Shown here: positions 1-6,511 of the stretch, piece after piece | How the letters are laid out: each line of letters opens with the position of its first letter | How positions within the stretch are numbered: position 1 is the first letter of the stretch | DNA from: Acidobacteriota bacterium | GTDB lineage: Bacteria > Acidobacteriota > Terriglobia > Terriglobales > Acidobacteriaceae | DNA length: 6,511 bases | NCBI GenBank assembly: GCA_021851625.1 | Contig: JAJZCX010000091.1 | Location: forward strand, 1 to 6,511 | Direction: 5' to 3' | Position numbers and translations under genes: made by a program | Notes under the pieces: model-generated | What the model saw: only the letters and a program-made list of their open reading frames with translations | What the model was told of the DNA's origin: nothing | Database searches by the model: none

Positions 1-3000
1 CTGTCGTCATCAACACCACCTCCCGTTCTGGCGGCAGCCAGTACCACGGTACTGGGTTCTTCTATGCCGGTAATGATGCGCTGAATGCCAATGATTGGGT
101 CAGCAAGCACGAAGGCAAGCCCAAGGGCAGTGCGCACCGCTACTATCCCGGCGGCGATGTGGGTGGTCCAATTCCCTTCACGCACAAGAAGCTCTTCGGC
201 TGGTTTGGCTATGAGCGCCTCTTGCAGAACGAAGGCAACGCCAACATCTTGGAATCCTACATCCCCAGCCCGGAGATGATGAAGGGCGACTTTACCAGTG
301 ACAATGCCGATAACGCGATACTTTGCCCCAACGGCTTCTCCGCTCAGTCGACAGGCAACTGGTGCAACGATCTGAATTCGTACGACAAAACAACAGGTAC
401 GGAGACGCCTTCCACGGCGCTGCCGAATGGGACATTTGCTCCTACGGGGCAGATTCCAGCCAGTGCCATTGATCCAGCCTCCAGTGTGCTCTCTAGTATT
501 TGGCCCACGGCAAATGCGAACCCAGCAACCACACCCGGTAACTACAACTATTTCGATGTAATCACCAACATCGACAATGGATGGGTTCTGCGCGCTCGTG
601 TGGATTACAGCATGAGCGATAAGACGAAGCTCTTTGTCTCCTATGAGCAAGGACACAGTTCTTCGCTGGCCAACAACAATGGTGCCCATATCTACTGGAC
701 ACCAGGAAACGCAATCCCATTCCCCGGCGGTGGCTTGTATCAGAACAACTATACGAAGGCAGCCGCGGGTCACTTTGTGCATGTCTTTAATGCCACAACC
801 ACAAACGAGTTGATCGCGGCTTGGGGCTACGGCAACTTCCCACAGGCACCGAATAATCTGACGGCTGCCTACCGCTCAACACTCAACTATCCTAACTATC
901 CGACCGTATTCAATGGCGGTTCGAAGATGATTCCCTCGTATGGATCGCAGGGAAAACAGACCTTCCCTGACTTTTCCCAGTCGGACTTCTTCTATCCAAA
1001 TGGGGCCTATACCGTTCGGAAAGAAATGCCATCCTTCGCGGATAACTTCACCAAAGTCTGGGGATCGCACACCGTTAAAATGGGTGCCTTTACAGAAAAC
1101 GTGGACAACTTGCAGGATCCATTCTCAGACCTGAACGGTACGTTCACTTTCTCGGGTGAAAATCCGAGCATCGTGACTGGGAACGACTTGGGATCGGCGA
1201 ACAACCCTCTTGCCAACTTCCTTATGGGCGCTGCTAGCGGCTATAACGAATGGAATAAATCTCCCATGCAGGACTTGGCCTACCAGGACACGTCTTTCTA
1301 TGTGGATGATTCCTGGAAGGTCAACAGCCGTCTTAGCGTGGAAATCGGTTCACGCTTTGATCATGTCGGGCACTGGTATGATCGCCAGCAGACCGGTATC
1401 GCAGTCTTCGAGCCGGAAAGGGTACTTTCCGATTATGAGTCGGGAAAGATCAACCCCGGTATTTATTGGCATGGCATCGATCAAGGAGTTCCGATCAGCG
1501 GCCAACCCAACCGTCTGGGCTTTCTCTCACCGCGCTTCGGATTCTCCTATGACGTGGCGGGCAATGGAAACACGGTAATCCGCGGAGGATGGGGTGCTTA
1601 TCGCTACTCCGACCAGTACAACGACAGCCAAGGAGCATTGCAGACCGCACAAGAAGTGCTGCAGTATAATTTGCCCGGCCAGGTGGAAGTCCTAGACTCA
1701 CAACTGGGTACGGTGCAAGTTGCAAAGAACATTCCCGGTGGTGTGCTGACTCCAAACAACCAAGCATATGGCGGCATTCCCTTCCAGTCCGGTGGTGTGT
1801 CTGCAGTGAGTCCAACTGACTATGGTATCCCATTGACGTATTCTTATAACTTGACTGTAGATCGCAAGTTGCCTTGGAACACACTGCTGGAAGTTGCCTA
1901 TGTCGGCAATTCGAGCAGCCAGTTGACCATGGGCGGAGAAGGTCTAGAGGGTAGCAGCTTTAGCAACTATACCAACCAAAACAAAACTCCTATCGGCGCA
2001 TTTTTCCTGCCCGATCCGAAGACGGGTGTGATTTCCAATAACCCGGAAAATCTTGCCCACGACTATACAACTGGCTTGGCCAACGGTAATAACCCTGCGG
2101 ACTTCCGCCCGTTTGGCTATGCCTATGGCACAAACTCAATCAACATGAACACAAACGTTGGCTATCAGAACTATAATGGCCTGCAAGTGAGCTGGGAAAA
2201 GCGTGCTGGGCGCTTGTCATTCAATCTGAATGGCACTTGGTCCAAGACGTTGGGAACTACGGCGCAGAATGACCCGTTTATTCTGCACAACAACTATAGT
2301 CCTACGGCTTCGGATCGTCCGTATGTGTTCAGCTCTTCCTATATTTACAGCATAGGAAACGTCTATCACGGCTCCTCTGTGATGCAGCAAGTCCTCAACG
2401 GGTGGCAGGTTTCTGGTACGTCCACATGGCAAGCTGGTGGTTATTTGCCGATTCAGCTTGGCAATGGAACAGAAAACTTTGGCCTAGCAGAGTCCTACAT
2501 CAACATTCCGAAGCAGTATTCAGGAAACAACCAGATAGCATCTGGCTTCGGAGCAAACACCTACTTTGGTACGGATGCAGGCATGGTGGTTATGCCGGTT
2601 CTTACCTGTAACCCCAACAGTGGTCTGGGTACGTATCAACACCTGAACCTAAGTTGCTTCACCGCTCCTGCACTGAACGCCAATGGACCCGGTGGACAGC
2701 AAGGTGGTCAGAAGTACCCGTACATGAGCATGATGTCCTATTTCGACAACGATATTGCAATGTTCAAAACTTTCCAAATTCGCGGAAGCCAGAATGTGCA
2801 GTTCCGTTTCGAAATGTTCAACTGGCTAAACCACCCGCTGGTGCAGTTCAGCAGCCAGTCACAGATTAACCAGTTCTACAACGTGGACTACACGACCAAG
2901 GCAATCACATTGAACACGGCCCCTGGCGACACATTGCCACAGAGCCAATATGCGGTTACCGACACGAAGCTGGGCGCGCCGTATCAGCGCACAGTTCTGC

Positions 3001-3023
3001 TGGTTGCAAAATACAACTTCTAA
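1..3023 (+). CDS. Oar-like TonB-dependent outer-membrane receptor, 5'-truncated by window
   Basis: This is the C-terminal 1006 residues of a TonB-dependent receptor, an outer-membrane beta-barrel that imports large ligands using energy from TonB-ExbBD. The frame is open from base 3 with no stop, so the gene begins upstream of the window; the GTG at 159 is internal. Residues 1-32 (TSRSGGSQYHGTGFFYAGND) look like the end of the plug domain and the first barrel strand. Barrel hallmarks of the acidobacterial Oar-like family follow: RGGWG at 527-531, YVGNSS from 633, YNGLQVSWEKR from 724 and FRFEMFNWLNHP at 934-945. The last residue is Phe (KYNF), the usual outer-membrane insertion signal. Cys108/Cys121 and Cys869/Cys885 are spaced as if for loop disulfides. 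Missing upstream should be the signal peptide, probably a carboxypeptidase-regulatory-like domain, and most of the plug; this is inferred from the family. The ligand cannot be read from the sequence. A LacI-type neighbour hints at carbohydrate, but only weakly. Confidence 0.93.
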   Translation, partial: VVINTTSRSGGSQYHGTGFFYAGNDALNANDWVSKHEGKPKGSAHRYYPGGDVGGPIPFTHKKLFGWFGYERLLQNEGNANILESYIPSPEMMKGDFTSDNADNAILCPNGFSAQSTGNWCNDLNSYDKTTGTETPSTALPNGTFAPTGQIPASAIDPASSVLSSIWPTANANPATTPGNYNYFDVITNIDNGWVLRARVDYSMSDKTKLFVSYEQGHSSSLANNNGAHIYWTPGNAIPFPGGGLYQNNYTKAAAGHFVHVFNATTTNELIAAWGYGNFPQAPNNLTAAYRSTLNYPNYPTVFNGGSKMIPSYGSQGKQTFPDFSQSDFFYPNGAYTVRKEMPSFADNFTKVWGSHTVKMGAFTENVDNLQDPFSDLNGTFTFSGENPSIVTGNDLGSANNPLANFLMGAASGYNEWNKSPMQDLAYQDTSFYVDDSWKVNSRLSVEIGSRFDHVGHWYDRQQTGIAVFEPERVLSDYESGKINPGIYWHGIDQGVPISGQPNRLGFLSPRFGFSYDVAGNGNTVIRGGWGAYRYSDQYNDSQGALQTAQEVLQYNLPGQVEVLDSQLGTVQVAKNIPGGVLTPNNQAYGGIPFQSGGVSAVSPTDYGIPLTYSYNLTVDRKLPWNTLLEVAYVGNSSSQLTMGGEGLEGSSFSNYTNQNKTPIGAFFLPDPKTGVISNNPENLAHDYTTGLANGNNPADFRPFGYAYGTNSINMNTNVGYQNYNGLQVSWEKRAGRLSFNLNGTWSKTLGTTAQNDPFILHNNYSPTASDRPYVFSSSYIYSIGNVYHGSSVMQQVLNGWQVSGTSTWQAGGYLPIQLGNGTENFGLAESYINIPKQYSGNNQIASGFGANTYFGTDAGMVVMPVLTCNPNSGLGTYQHLNLSCFTAPALNANGPGGQQGGQKYPYMSMMSYFDNDIAMFKTFQIRGSQNVQFRFEMFNWLNHPLVQFSSQSQINQFYNVDYTTKAITLNTAPGDTLPQSQYAVTDTKLGAPYQRTVLLVAKYNF

Positions 3024-3039
3024 CCAAGAAGTTTGGTTA
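3021..3039 (+). repeat. Hairpin overlapping the receptor stop codon
   Basis: TAACCAA (3021-3027) and TTGGTTA (3033-3039) are perfect reverse complements around a five-base loop, GAAGT. The 5' arm contains the receptor's TAA stop. There is no T-tract, so it is not an intrinsic terminator by itself. The 3' arm can alternatively pair downstream: TGGTT (3034-3038) is complementary to AACCA (3041-3045), so two folds compete just before the terminator hairpin. It may protect the receptor mRNA 3' end or influence the terminator, or it may be chance. The stem is AT-rich and only moderately stable. Confidence 0.5.
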
Positions 3040-3044
3040 CAACC

Positions 3045-3077
3045 ATGGGTGCCTCTTCGGAGGCACCCATTCTTTTT
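3045..3077 (+). terminator. Intrinsic terminator with UUCG tetraloop after the receptor gene
   Basis: An 11-base perfect stem, ATGGGTGCCTC (3045-3055) with GAGGCACCCAT (3060-3070), closes a TTCG loop (3056-3059). C-UUCG-G is an exceptionally stable tetraloop. The tract TTCTTTTT (3070-3077) follows directly. Stem, loop and T-tract together are the standard rho-independent signature. It lies 21 bases after the receptor stop and should end the receptor transcript. The TPR gene starts 16 bases further on, so either some transcription reads through or the TPR gene has a promoter lying upstream of this hairpin. Confidence 0.92.
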
Positions 3078-3093
3078 GCCGTACACTGGTGAC

Positions 3094-4746
3094 ATGCGCA
3101 GGAATCTTCTCCTCTTCGCACTGCTATTACTCATTATGCGTGGCAGCGCCGTCTCACAAAGCAACAAAGATAGGCTCCAAACGCTTTACATCGACGCAGA
3201 GAAATCCCAGTCGGCTGGCAAGATAACCGAAGCAGAATCTCAATACAGAGAGTTTCTTGCATCGGCATTGGCAAAGATTGCCATAGCACGTGCCTCCGTT
3301 GGCAATGAACAGGCTGCGTTGCAACTGACAGATGCGGTGTCGGAACTAGTCCCTGAGGATGCAAATGTTTGGCAGGATTGTGCTGAAGCTGCACGCTTGT
3401 CAGATGCGTTGCCAAAAGCTCAGCAATTTGCCCAAAAAGCAGTGATGATGGCCCCGCACAGTGCCACAGCACATTTGGAATTGGGACGAATCTACTTACT
3501 ACAACATGCGAGTCAAGATGCGCTCCAGCAGTTGGAAGCCGCTGTGGCAATTGAAGCGAACTATACAAATGGTCTGGCACTGGCCCGTGCCTACCTGCAA
3601 TTAAAAGATGAAAAAAATGCTGCCCAGGTATTTACAGAAATGAGGAAGTCGTATGGCAGCAAGGCAGCAATTCACTATGATTTTGGATTAGCATATGCCG
3701 AAAGCGGCTACCCTGAGCAGGCCATGGCAGAATTCAAAATAGCCATTGCGGAAGATCCAAAACTGCCAGGCGCACATTATTCTCTAGGCGCTTCCTATTT
3801 GCAACTCATGGGGGAGATTGATTTTCCGAAGGCGGAAAAAGAATTTCAATCCGAGCTGGCGATCAACCCGAATGATTATCTCAGCGATTCTCAGCTTGGA
3901 TACATTGCACTCAGCAGGCATGACGATGCAGCAGCAGAGAGATATCTCCTCCGTGCAGCGGCATTGAATCCCACTGACCCCGATGTACAGCTCTCCTTGG
4001 GCCAGTTGTACGTGGAACAGCATAAGCCACAAAAAGCATTGGCAGCATTGCGTTCATGCATAAAAAATACGAGAGACATTACACGCAACAACTACCAAGT
4101 ACAGCGTGCACACTATTTGCTTGGACGCACACTTTTGGCAGAGGGAGATGTGGCTGAAGCAAAAAATGAAATGCAAATCTCCCAGCAACTTTTGCAGATG
4201 AGTACACAGAAGAATCAAGGAAAATCTACGACTGATGGAATGAAAAACTCGATGCAATACGCTGAGAATGCACGGCCCCCTAGAAATAATGCGGCACCAG
4301 GGGCTGTGCAGCAGGAAAAGATATATGAACAGGCCCTGAGTGGCCCTATCTCTGACAGTTACAACAATCTGGGCGTAATTGCAGCACAGGGTGAACAGTT
4401 TGACACAGCCTTGCAGTATTTTCAATCAGCCAAGGCTTGGAATCCGGCCATGGATGGCGTGGACTTAAATATTGGTCGTGCTGCATATGCCAGCAGACAT
4501 TTTGAGCAGGCCATCCCGCCGCTGCAATCGTATCTTTCGCTGCATTCAACAAATATGAACATTCGGATTATGTTGGCTGTGTGTGAATTTGAGCTAAAAC
4601 GTTATGAAGCAGTTTCCCATACACTCAATCCAGTGCGCAATGCGATTCGGGACAATCAAGCGGTTGAGTCTATGTATGAGGAGGCTCAGCGTCGTGCGCA
4701 GGCACATGCAGAGAGCCAAACCCAATCACCAATAGAAAAGAAATAA
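3094..4746 (+). CDS. Exported tetratricopeptide-repeat (TPR) protein, 550 residues
   Basis: The product is an all-helical TPR scaffold, a fold that binds proteins or peptides; no catalytic domain is visible. The ATG at 3094 gives a clean signal peptide: MRRN, a run of Leu/Phe/Ala to about residue 14, then a plausible cleavage after Ala-Val-Ser at 21. No lipobox Cys is present, so a soluble periplasmic or secreted protein is expected. TPR-like repeats, by eye: about 28-57, 57-90, 91-123, 125-158, 159-190, 191-224 (clear: Y195, G198, Y201, A210, F214, P222), 225-261 (slightly longer loop), 262-294, 295-328, 336-369, 419-452 (clear: N425, L426, G427, A439, F443, P451), 454-487 and 489-520. A polar Gln/Asn/Pro-rich linker at 370-418 splits the array into a long N-terminal and a short C-terminal block; the tail is Gln/Ala-rich and ends EKK. 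The start has no good Shine-Dalgarno. A TTG at 3076 would add six residues and has GGAGG 12 bases upstream, but is less likely; an in-frame ATG at 3136 would destroy the signal peptide. Same strand as the receptor, so probably functionally linked. Confidence 0.9.
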   Translation: MRRNLLLFALLLLIMRGSAVSQSNKDRLQTLYIDAEKSQSAGKITEAESQYREFLASALAKIAIARASVGNEQAALQLTDAVSELVPEDANVWQDCAEAARLSDALPKAQQFAQKAVMMAPHSATAHLELGRIYLLQHASQDALQQLEAAVAIEANYTNGLALARAYLQLKDEKNAAQVFTEMRKSYGSKAAIHYDFGLAYAESGYPEQAMAEFKIAIAEDPKLPGAHYSLGASYLQLMGEIDFPKAEKEFQSELAINPNDYLSDSQLGYIALSRHDDAAAERYLLRAAALNPTDPDVQLSLGQLYVEQHKPQKALAALRSCIKNTRDITRNNYQVQRAHYLLGRTLLAEGDVAEAKNEMQISQQLLQMSTQKNQGKSTTDGMKNSMQYAENARPPRNNAAPGAVQQEKIYEQALSGPISDSYNNLGVIAAQGEQFDTALQYFQSAKAWNPAMDGVDLNIGRAAYASRHFEQAIPPLQSYLSLHSTNMNIRIMLAVCEFELKRYEAVSHTLNPVRNAIRDNQAVESMYEEAQRRAQAHAESQTQSPIEKK

Positions 4747-4765
4747 TGATTGCGTGCGTGGGTGA

Positions 4766-5845
4766 TTATTTGCCAAGCAAGGCACGCGCCGTGGATTCGC
4801 GCACAACCAACTCTGGCTGCAATACAATCTCCGGTGGGAAATTTTTCTTTTCGTGGATGATATCAAGCAAGGTTTTTGCCGCGATCTGACCCATCTCCAG
4901 CAGTGGCTGTCGGATGGTAGTCAAGCGTGGAATCGCATAGGCTGCCTGAACTACATCATCAAAGCCCACGATGGAGACGTCTCGCGGCACCTGTAGTCCA
5001 GCGTCATTCAGTGCGCGTATGGCACCAATGGCAGAGCCATCATTAAAGGCGACAATTGCTGTAAAGTCTTTTTTGCGCTCCAACAACTCCTGCGCAGCCA
5101 TATATCCATACTCTGACATGGTGTGTTTATCGCGTACAGGGTGATTGCCTAGCTGCACCGTGAGATGTGGCGCAATCGTTATGCCGACTTGTTGAGCCGC
5201 CTTCAACAGGCAAGACCAACGGCTATCTGTGTCGCCATTGCCCTTGGGGCCTTTGAAGATTGCCACCTTCTTGTGTCCCAGTTCATGCAAATGTCGAAGC
5301 GCCAAGGTGGCTGCCGTTGTATTGTCGATTAGGATATGCGTGATGCCCTGGCCTTGGGTGATATCGGAAATAGCCACAACGGGCATGGACAACTGGCCGT
5401 CTAGAGGTGTGTTGATCGCGATCAAACCTTCAACGGCGCGATCCATGAGCGTGTTAGGCAGGTTCTGGACTTTTTCTGGAATACCACGGTGACTCAGCAC
5501 CATGTATATGAAGCCGCTGTCGGCCAAGTGGCGCTCAATGCCGCTAATCAGCACAGAGGAATATTCGTCGCCGATATCTGGAACCAAAACCGCCACGCTG
5601 TATGTGCGTTTGGTGTGTAGGTACCGCGCAAAGATATTGGGCCGATATTGCAGCTCGCTTGCAGCCGCCCAAATGCGTTCTTGTGTTTGTTTTGCGATCG
5701 TGCTGGACAAGGGCGAATTGTTCAGCACGAACGAAACCGTCGTTTGCGATAGGCCCAGATGTTCAGCCACATCGCGCAACGTGACCCGATGCGTGTGTTT
5801 GCGGGATGCAGCGGGTTTAGCCTGCGGGGTTTTGCTGCCTTTCAT
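4766..5845 (-). CDS. LacI/GalR-family transcriptional repressor
   Basis: This is a complete 359-residue DNA-binding regulator of LacI type, normally a dimer or tetramer released from its operator (or tightened on it) by a small sugar-like effector. The helix-turn-helix spans residues 21-43 (TLRDVAEHLGLSQTTVSFVL). It is followed by the conserved YRPN at 67-70 and a hinge-helix region, ARYLHTKR at 73-80, with the minor-groove Leu at 76. The periplasmic-binding-protein-like core starts at VAVLVPD (84-90) and includes AFNDGSAIGAIRAL (266-279) and VSIVGFDD (290-297), then LTTIRQP (308-314), all in the expected order. A basic N-terminal extension of about 20 residues precedes the HTH. ATG at 5845 is preferred because GGAG lies 10 bases upstream; a TTG at 5854 would add three residues but sits against that GGAG. 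It is convergent with the TPR gene and 47 bases downstream of gyrB on the same strand. The effector and target are unknown; the adjacent receptor-TPR locus is a plausible target by position only. Confidence 0.95.
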   Translation of the reverse strand: MKGSKTPQAKPAASRKHTHRVTLRDVAEHLGLSQTTVSFVLNNSPLSSTIAKQTQERIWAAASELQYRPNIFARYLHTKRTYSVAVLVPDIGDEYSSVLISGIERHLADSGFIYMVLSHRGIPEKVQNLPNTLMDRAVEGLIAINTPLDGQLSMPVVAISDITQGQGITHILIDNTTAATLALRHLHELGHKKVAIFKGPKGNGDTDSRWSCLLKAAQQVGITIAPHLTVQLGNHPVRDKHTMSEYGYMAAQELLERKKDFTAIVAFNDGSAIGAIRALNDAGLQVPRDVSIVGFDDVVQAAYAIPRLTTIRQPLLEMGQIAAKTLLDIIHEKKNFPPEIVLQPELVVRESTARALLGK

Positions 5846-5892
5846 TGGGAGCAATCTCCACGCGTTGCCGTTTCTGAATCTGGAGTGAAAAT
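5846..5892 (-). promoter_or_regulatory. gyrB-lacI intergenic gap with lacI ribosome-binding site
   Basis: Read on the minus strand, GGAG (5859-5856) sits 10 bases before the lacI ATG and decides its start over the TTG at 5854. The same bases can pair two ways: with CTCC just downstream (5851-5848, four-base loop ATTG) or with CTCCA upstream (5885-5881, pairing with TGGAG at 5860-5856, 20-base loop). Both stems are only 4-5 bp. No terminator with a T-tract follows the gyrB stop and no convincing -35/-10 pair was seen in the 47 bases, so lacI may be read from gyrB or from a promoter inside the gyrB coding region. Confidence 0.6.
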
Positions 5893-6511
5893 TTAGATGT
5901 CCAGATTCTTTACATCCAACGCATTTTCTTCAATAAATTTGCGACGCGCCTCAACGTCCTCACCCATCAATGTGGAGAAGATCTGTTCTGTTGCGGCGAT
6001 GTCTTCCAAGCGAACCTGTAACAGTGTACGCCGTTCGGGATCCATCGTCGTCTCCCAAAGCTGGGTGCTGGTCATCTCACCCAGGCCCTTGTAGCGCTGC
6101 ACTTGATACTCGCGGCGGCCCTGCTCGATGACGTATTCAAACAACTCGCGTGGCGTGGATTTCTCCACCGGCTCCTGCGGCCCTTTGGTTGTGCGCTTGG
6201 CGGCAGGCTTGGCTGCGGGCGTTTCCGCCTCGGCCTCGGCTTCGGTTTCCTCTACCTCTGCGGCCACGCTGGCCTTGGATGCGTACTCGATCAAGAATGG
6301 CGGCTCCAGTTGCGATTGAATCAGCGCATACTTGGTCATCATCTGCCGGTACTCCGGCGAGGAGGCCAGCGTCCAGTCGATGCGCCGCTCCGCGCCCTGC
6401 GCATCGGAAAAGCTGACGGAGAAGGTTTGGTGTTCTTCATCGAAGTTTGGAGCATGCACCGTCTTGAACTGATACTGCTTGGCCATCTTCTCCAGTTCCG
6501 CGTGCAAATGC
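5893..6511 (-). CDS. gyrB: DNA gyrase subunit B, C-terminal part (5' end outside window)
   Basis: GyrB is the ATPase/Toprim subunit of DNA gyrase, which with GyrA introduces negative supercoils in the cytoplasm. Only the last 205 residues are here; the frame stays open to the window edge, so the TTG at 6507 is internal. The diagnostic C-terminal gyrase B domain is complete: YKGLGEM at visible residues 140-146, then QLWETTMDPERRTLL at 150-164, VRLED at 166-170, and the ending FIEENALDVKNLDI with a TAA stop. The EGDSA and metal-binding Asp motifs of Toprim lie upstream and are not visible. ParE is the main alternative, but the TTMDPERRTLLQV and ALDVKNLDI endings favour GyrB. Visible residues 80-117 form a low-complexity insert, described separately. 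No terminator is seen before lacI. Confidence 0.94.
   Translation of the reverse strand, partial: HLHAELEKMAKQYQFKTVHAPNFDEEHQTFSVSFSDAQGAERRIDWTLASSPEYRQMMTKYALIQSQLEPPFLIEYASKASVAAEVEETEAEAEAETPAAKPAAKRTTKGPQEPVEKSTPRELFEYVIEQGRREYQVQRYKGLGEMTSTQLWETTMDPERRTLLQVRLEDIAATEQIFSTLMGEDVEARRKFIEENALDVKNLDI
6160..6267 (-). other. Low-complexity acidic/basic insert within GyrB
   Basis: Visible GyrB residues 82-117 contain an acidic Glu/Ala run (EVEETEAEAEAE at 85-96) followed by a Pro/Ala/Lys/Arg stretch (AAKPAAKRTTKG at 99-110), then QEPVEKS. It sits between the Toprim-side region ending at FLIEYASK and the tail domain that resumes at TPRELFEYVIEQGRREYQ. The underlying DNA is made of similar repeated gcc/gag/gcg-type codons and is visibly more GC-rich than the TPR gene. 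It is in frame, with no sign of damage, and probably a disordered surface linker. Confidence 0.75.

Noticed and set aside
1495..1884. 129-codon minus-strand open frame inside the receptor gene
   Set aside because: The sense-strand barrel motifs run uninterrupted through this region, and the antisense product is Cys/Arg/His-rich with no domain. It is treated as a shadow.
2934..2962. TTGCCA with a TTACCG-like element as a promoter for the TPR gene
   Set aside because: The -10 match is poor, the site lies in receptor coding sequence, and transcription from it would still meet the terminator. It is not strong enough to annotate.
2950..3093. Extension of the TPR coding frame upstream to 2950
   Set aside because: The extension overlaps the receptor 3' end and runs through the terminator hairpin. 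It would also bury the signal peptide 48 residues inside the protein, so the start at 3094 is better.
3134..3580. 148-codon minus-strand open frame inside the TPR gene
   Set aside because: It is antisense to clear TPR repeats, with a composition typical of a reversed Ala/Gln-rich coding sequence and no domain.
4741..4771. Inverted repeat AAATAAT / ATTATTT spanning both convergent stop codons, as a shared bidirectional terminator
   Set aside because: The stem is seven A-T pairs with a 17-base loop and no GC core or proper T-tract on either side. It arises largely from two facing TAA stops, so it is too weak to call as a terminator.
5730..5744. Palindrome AACGA-N5-TCGTT as a LacI autoregulatory operator
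   Set aside because: It lies inside the coding sequence of the conserved helix-turn-helix, where codons are constrained. The arms are only five bases, the half-sites do not extend, and the spacing lacks the usual central CG.
5502..5888. 128-codon plus-strand open frame opposite the lacI 5' region
   Set aside because: It is fully antisense to a well-supported gene, its translation shows no recognisable domain, and it overlaps other spurious frames. It is treated as a shadow.

Overview
The window most likely comes from an Acidobacteriota genome, probably of the Terriglobia/Acidobacteriaceae type. The main reason is the large Oar-like TonB-dependent receptor with the barrel signatures that are hugely expanded in that phylum, such as RGGWG, YVGNSS, YNGLQVSWEKR and FRFEMFNWLNHP. 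Its neighbours, a secreted TPR protein and a LacI-type regulator, fit this, as does a GyrB whose tail ends ALDVKNLDI. The assignment rests on protein style only; no rRNA or other marker is present.

Layout, left to right. (1) Positions 1-3023, plus strand: the 3' part of an outer-membrane TonB-dependent receptor (1006 residues visible). It covers the end of the plug and the whole beta-barrel and ends in Phe; the 5' end lies outside the window. (2) Positions 3021-3077: two back-to-back hairpins. The first overlaps the receptor stop codon. The second is a textbook intrinsic terminator with a UUCG tetraloop and a T-tract. (3) Positions 3094-4746, plus strand: a 550-residue exported protein built from about a dozen TPR repeats, starting only 16 bases after the terminator. 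(4) Positions 4766-5845, minus strand: a complete LacI-family repressor (359 residues), convergent with the TPR gene across a 19-base gap. (5) Positions 5893-6511, minus strand: the 3' end of gyrB (205 residues visible), 47 bases upstream of lacI on the same strand and with no clear terminator between them.

How the parts may work together (inference): the receptor imports an unidentified large ligand across the outer membrane. The TPR protein would be a periplasmic or surface partner made in smaller amounts by read-through of the terminator. The LacI regulator probably senses a sugar and may control this locus, but the receptor promoter, where its operator would be expected, is outside the window. 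gyrB is an unrelated housekeeping gene.

No tRNA, rRNA, CRISPR array, insertion sequence, attachment site or origin was seen. No gene-free stretch exceeds 300 bases; the longest gap is 70 bases. The most interesting points are the tandem hairpins before the TPR gene, the receptor-TPR pairing, and an acidic-then-basic low-complexity insert in GyrB. None of them is clear evidence of a wholly new system.
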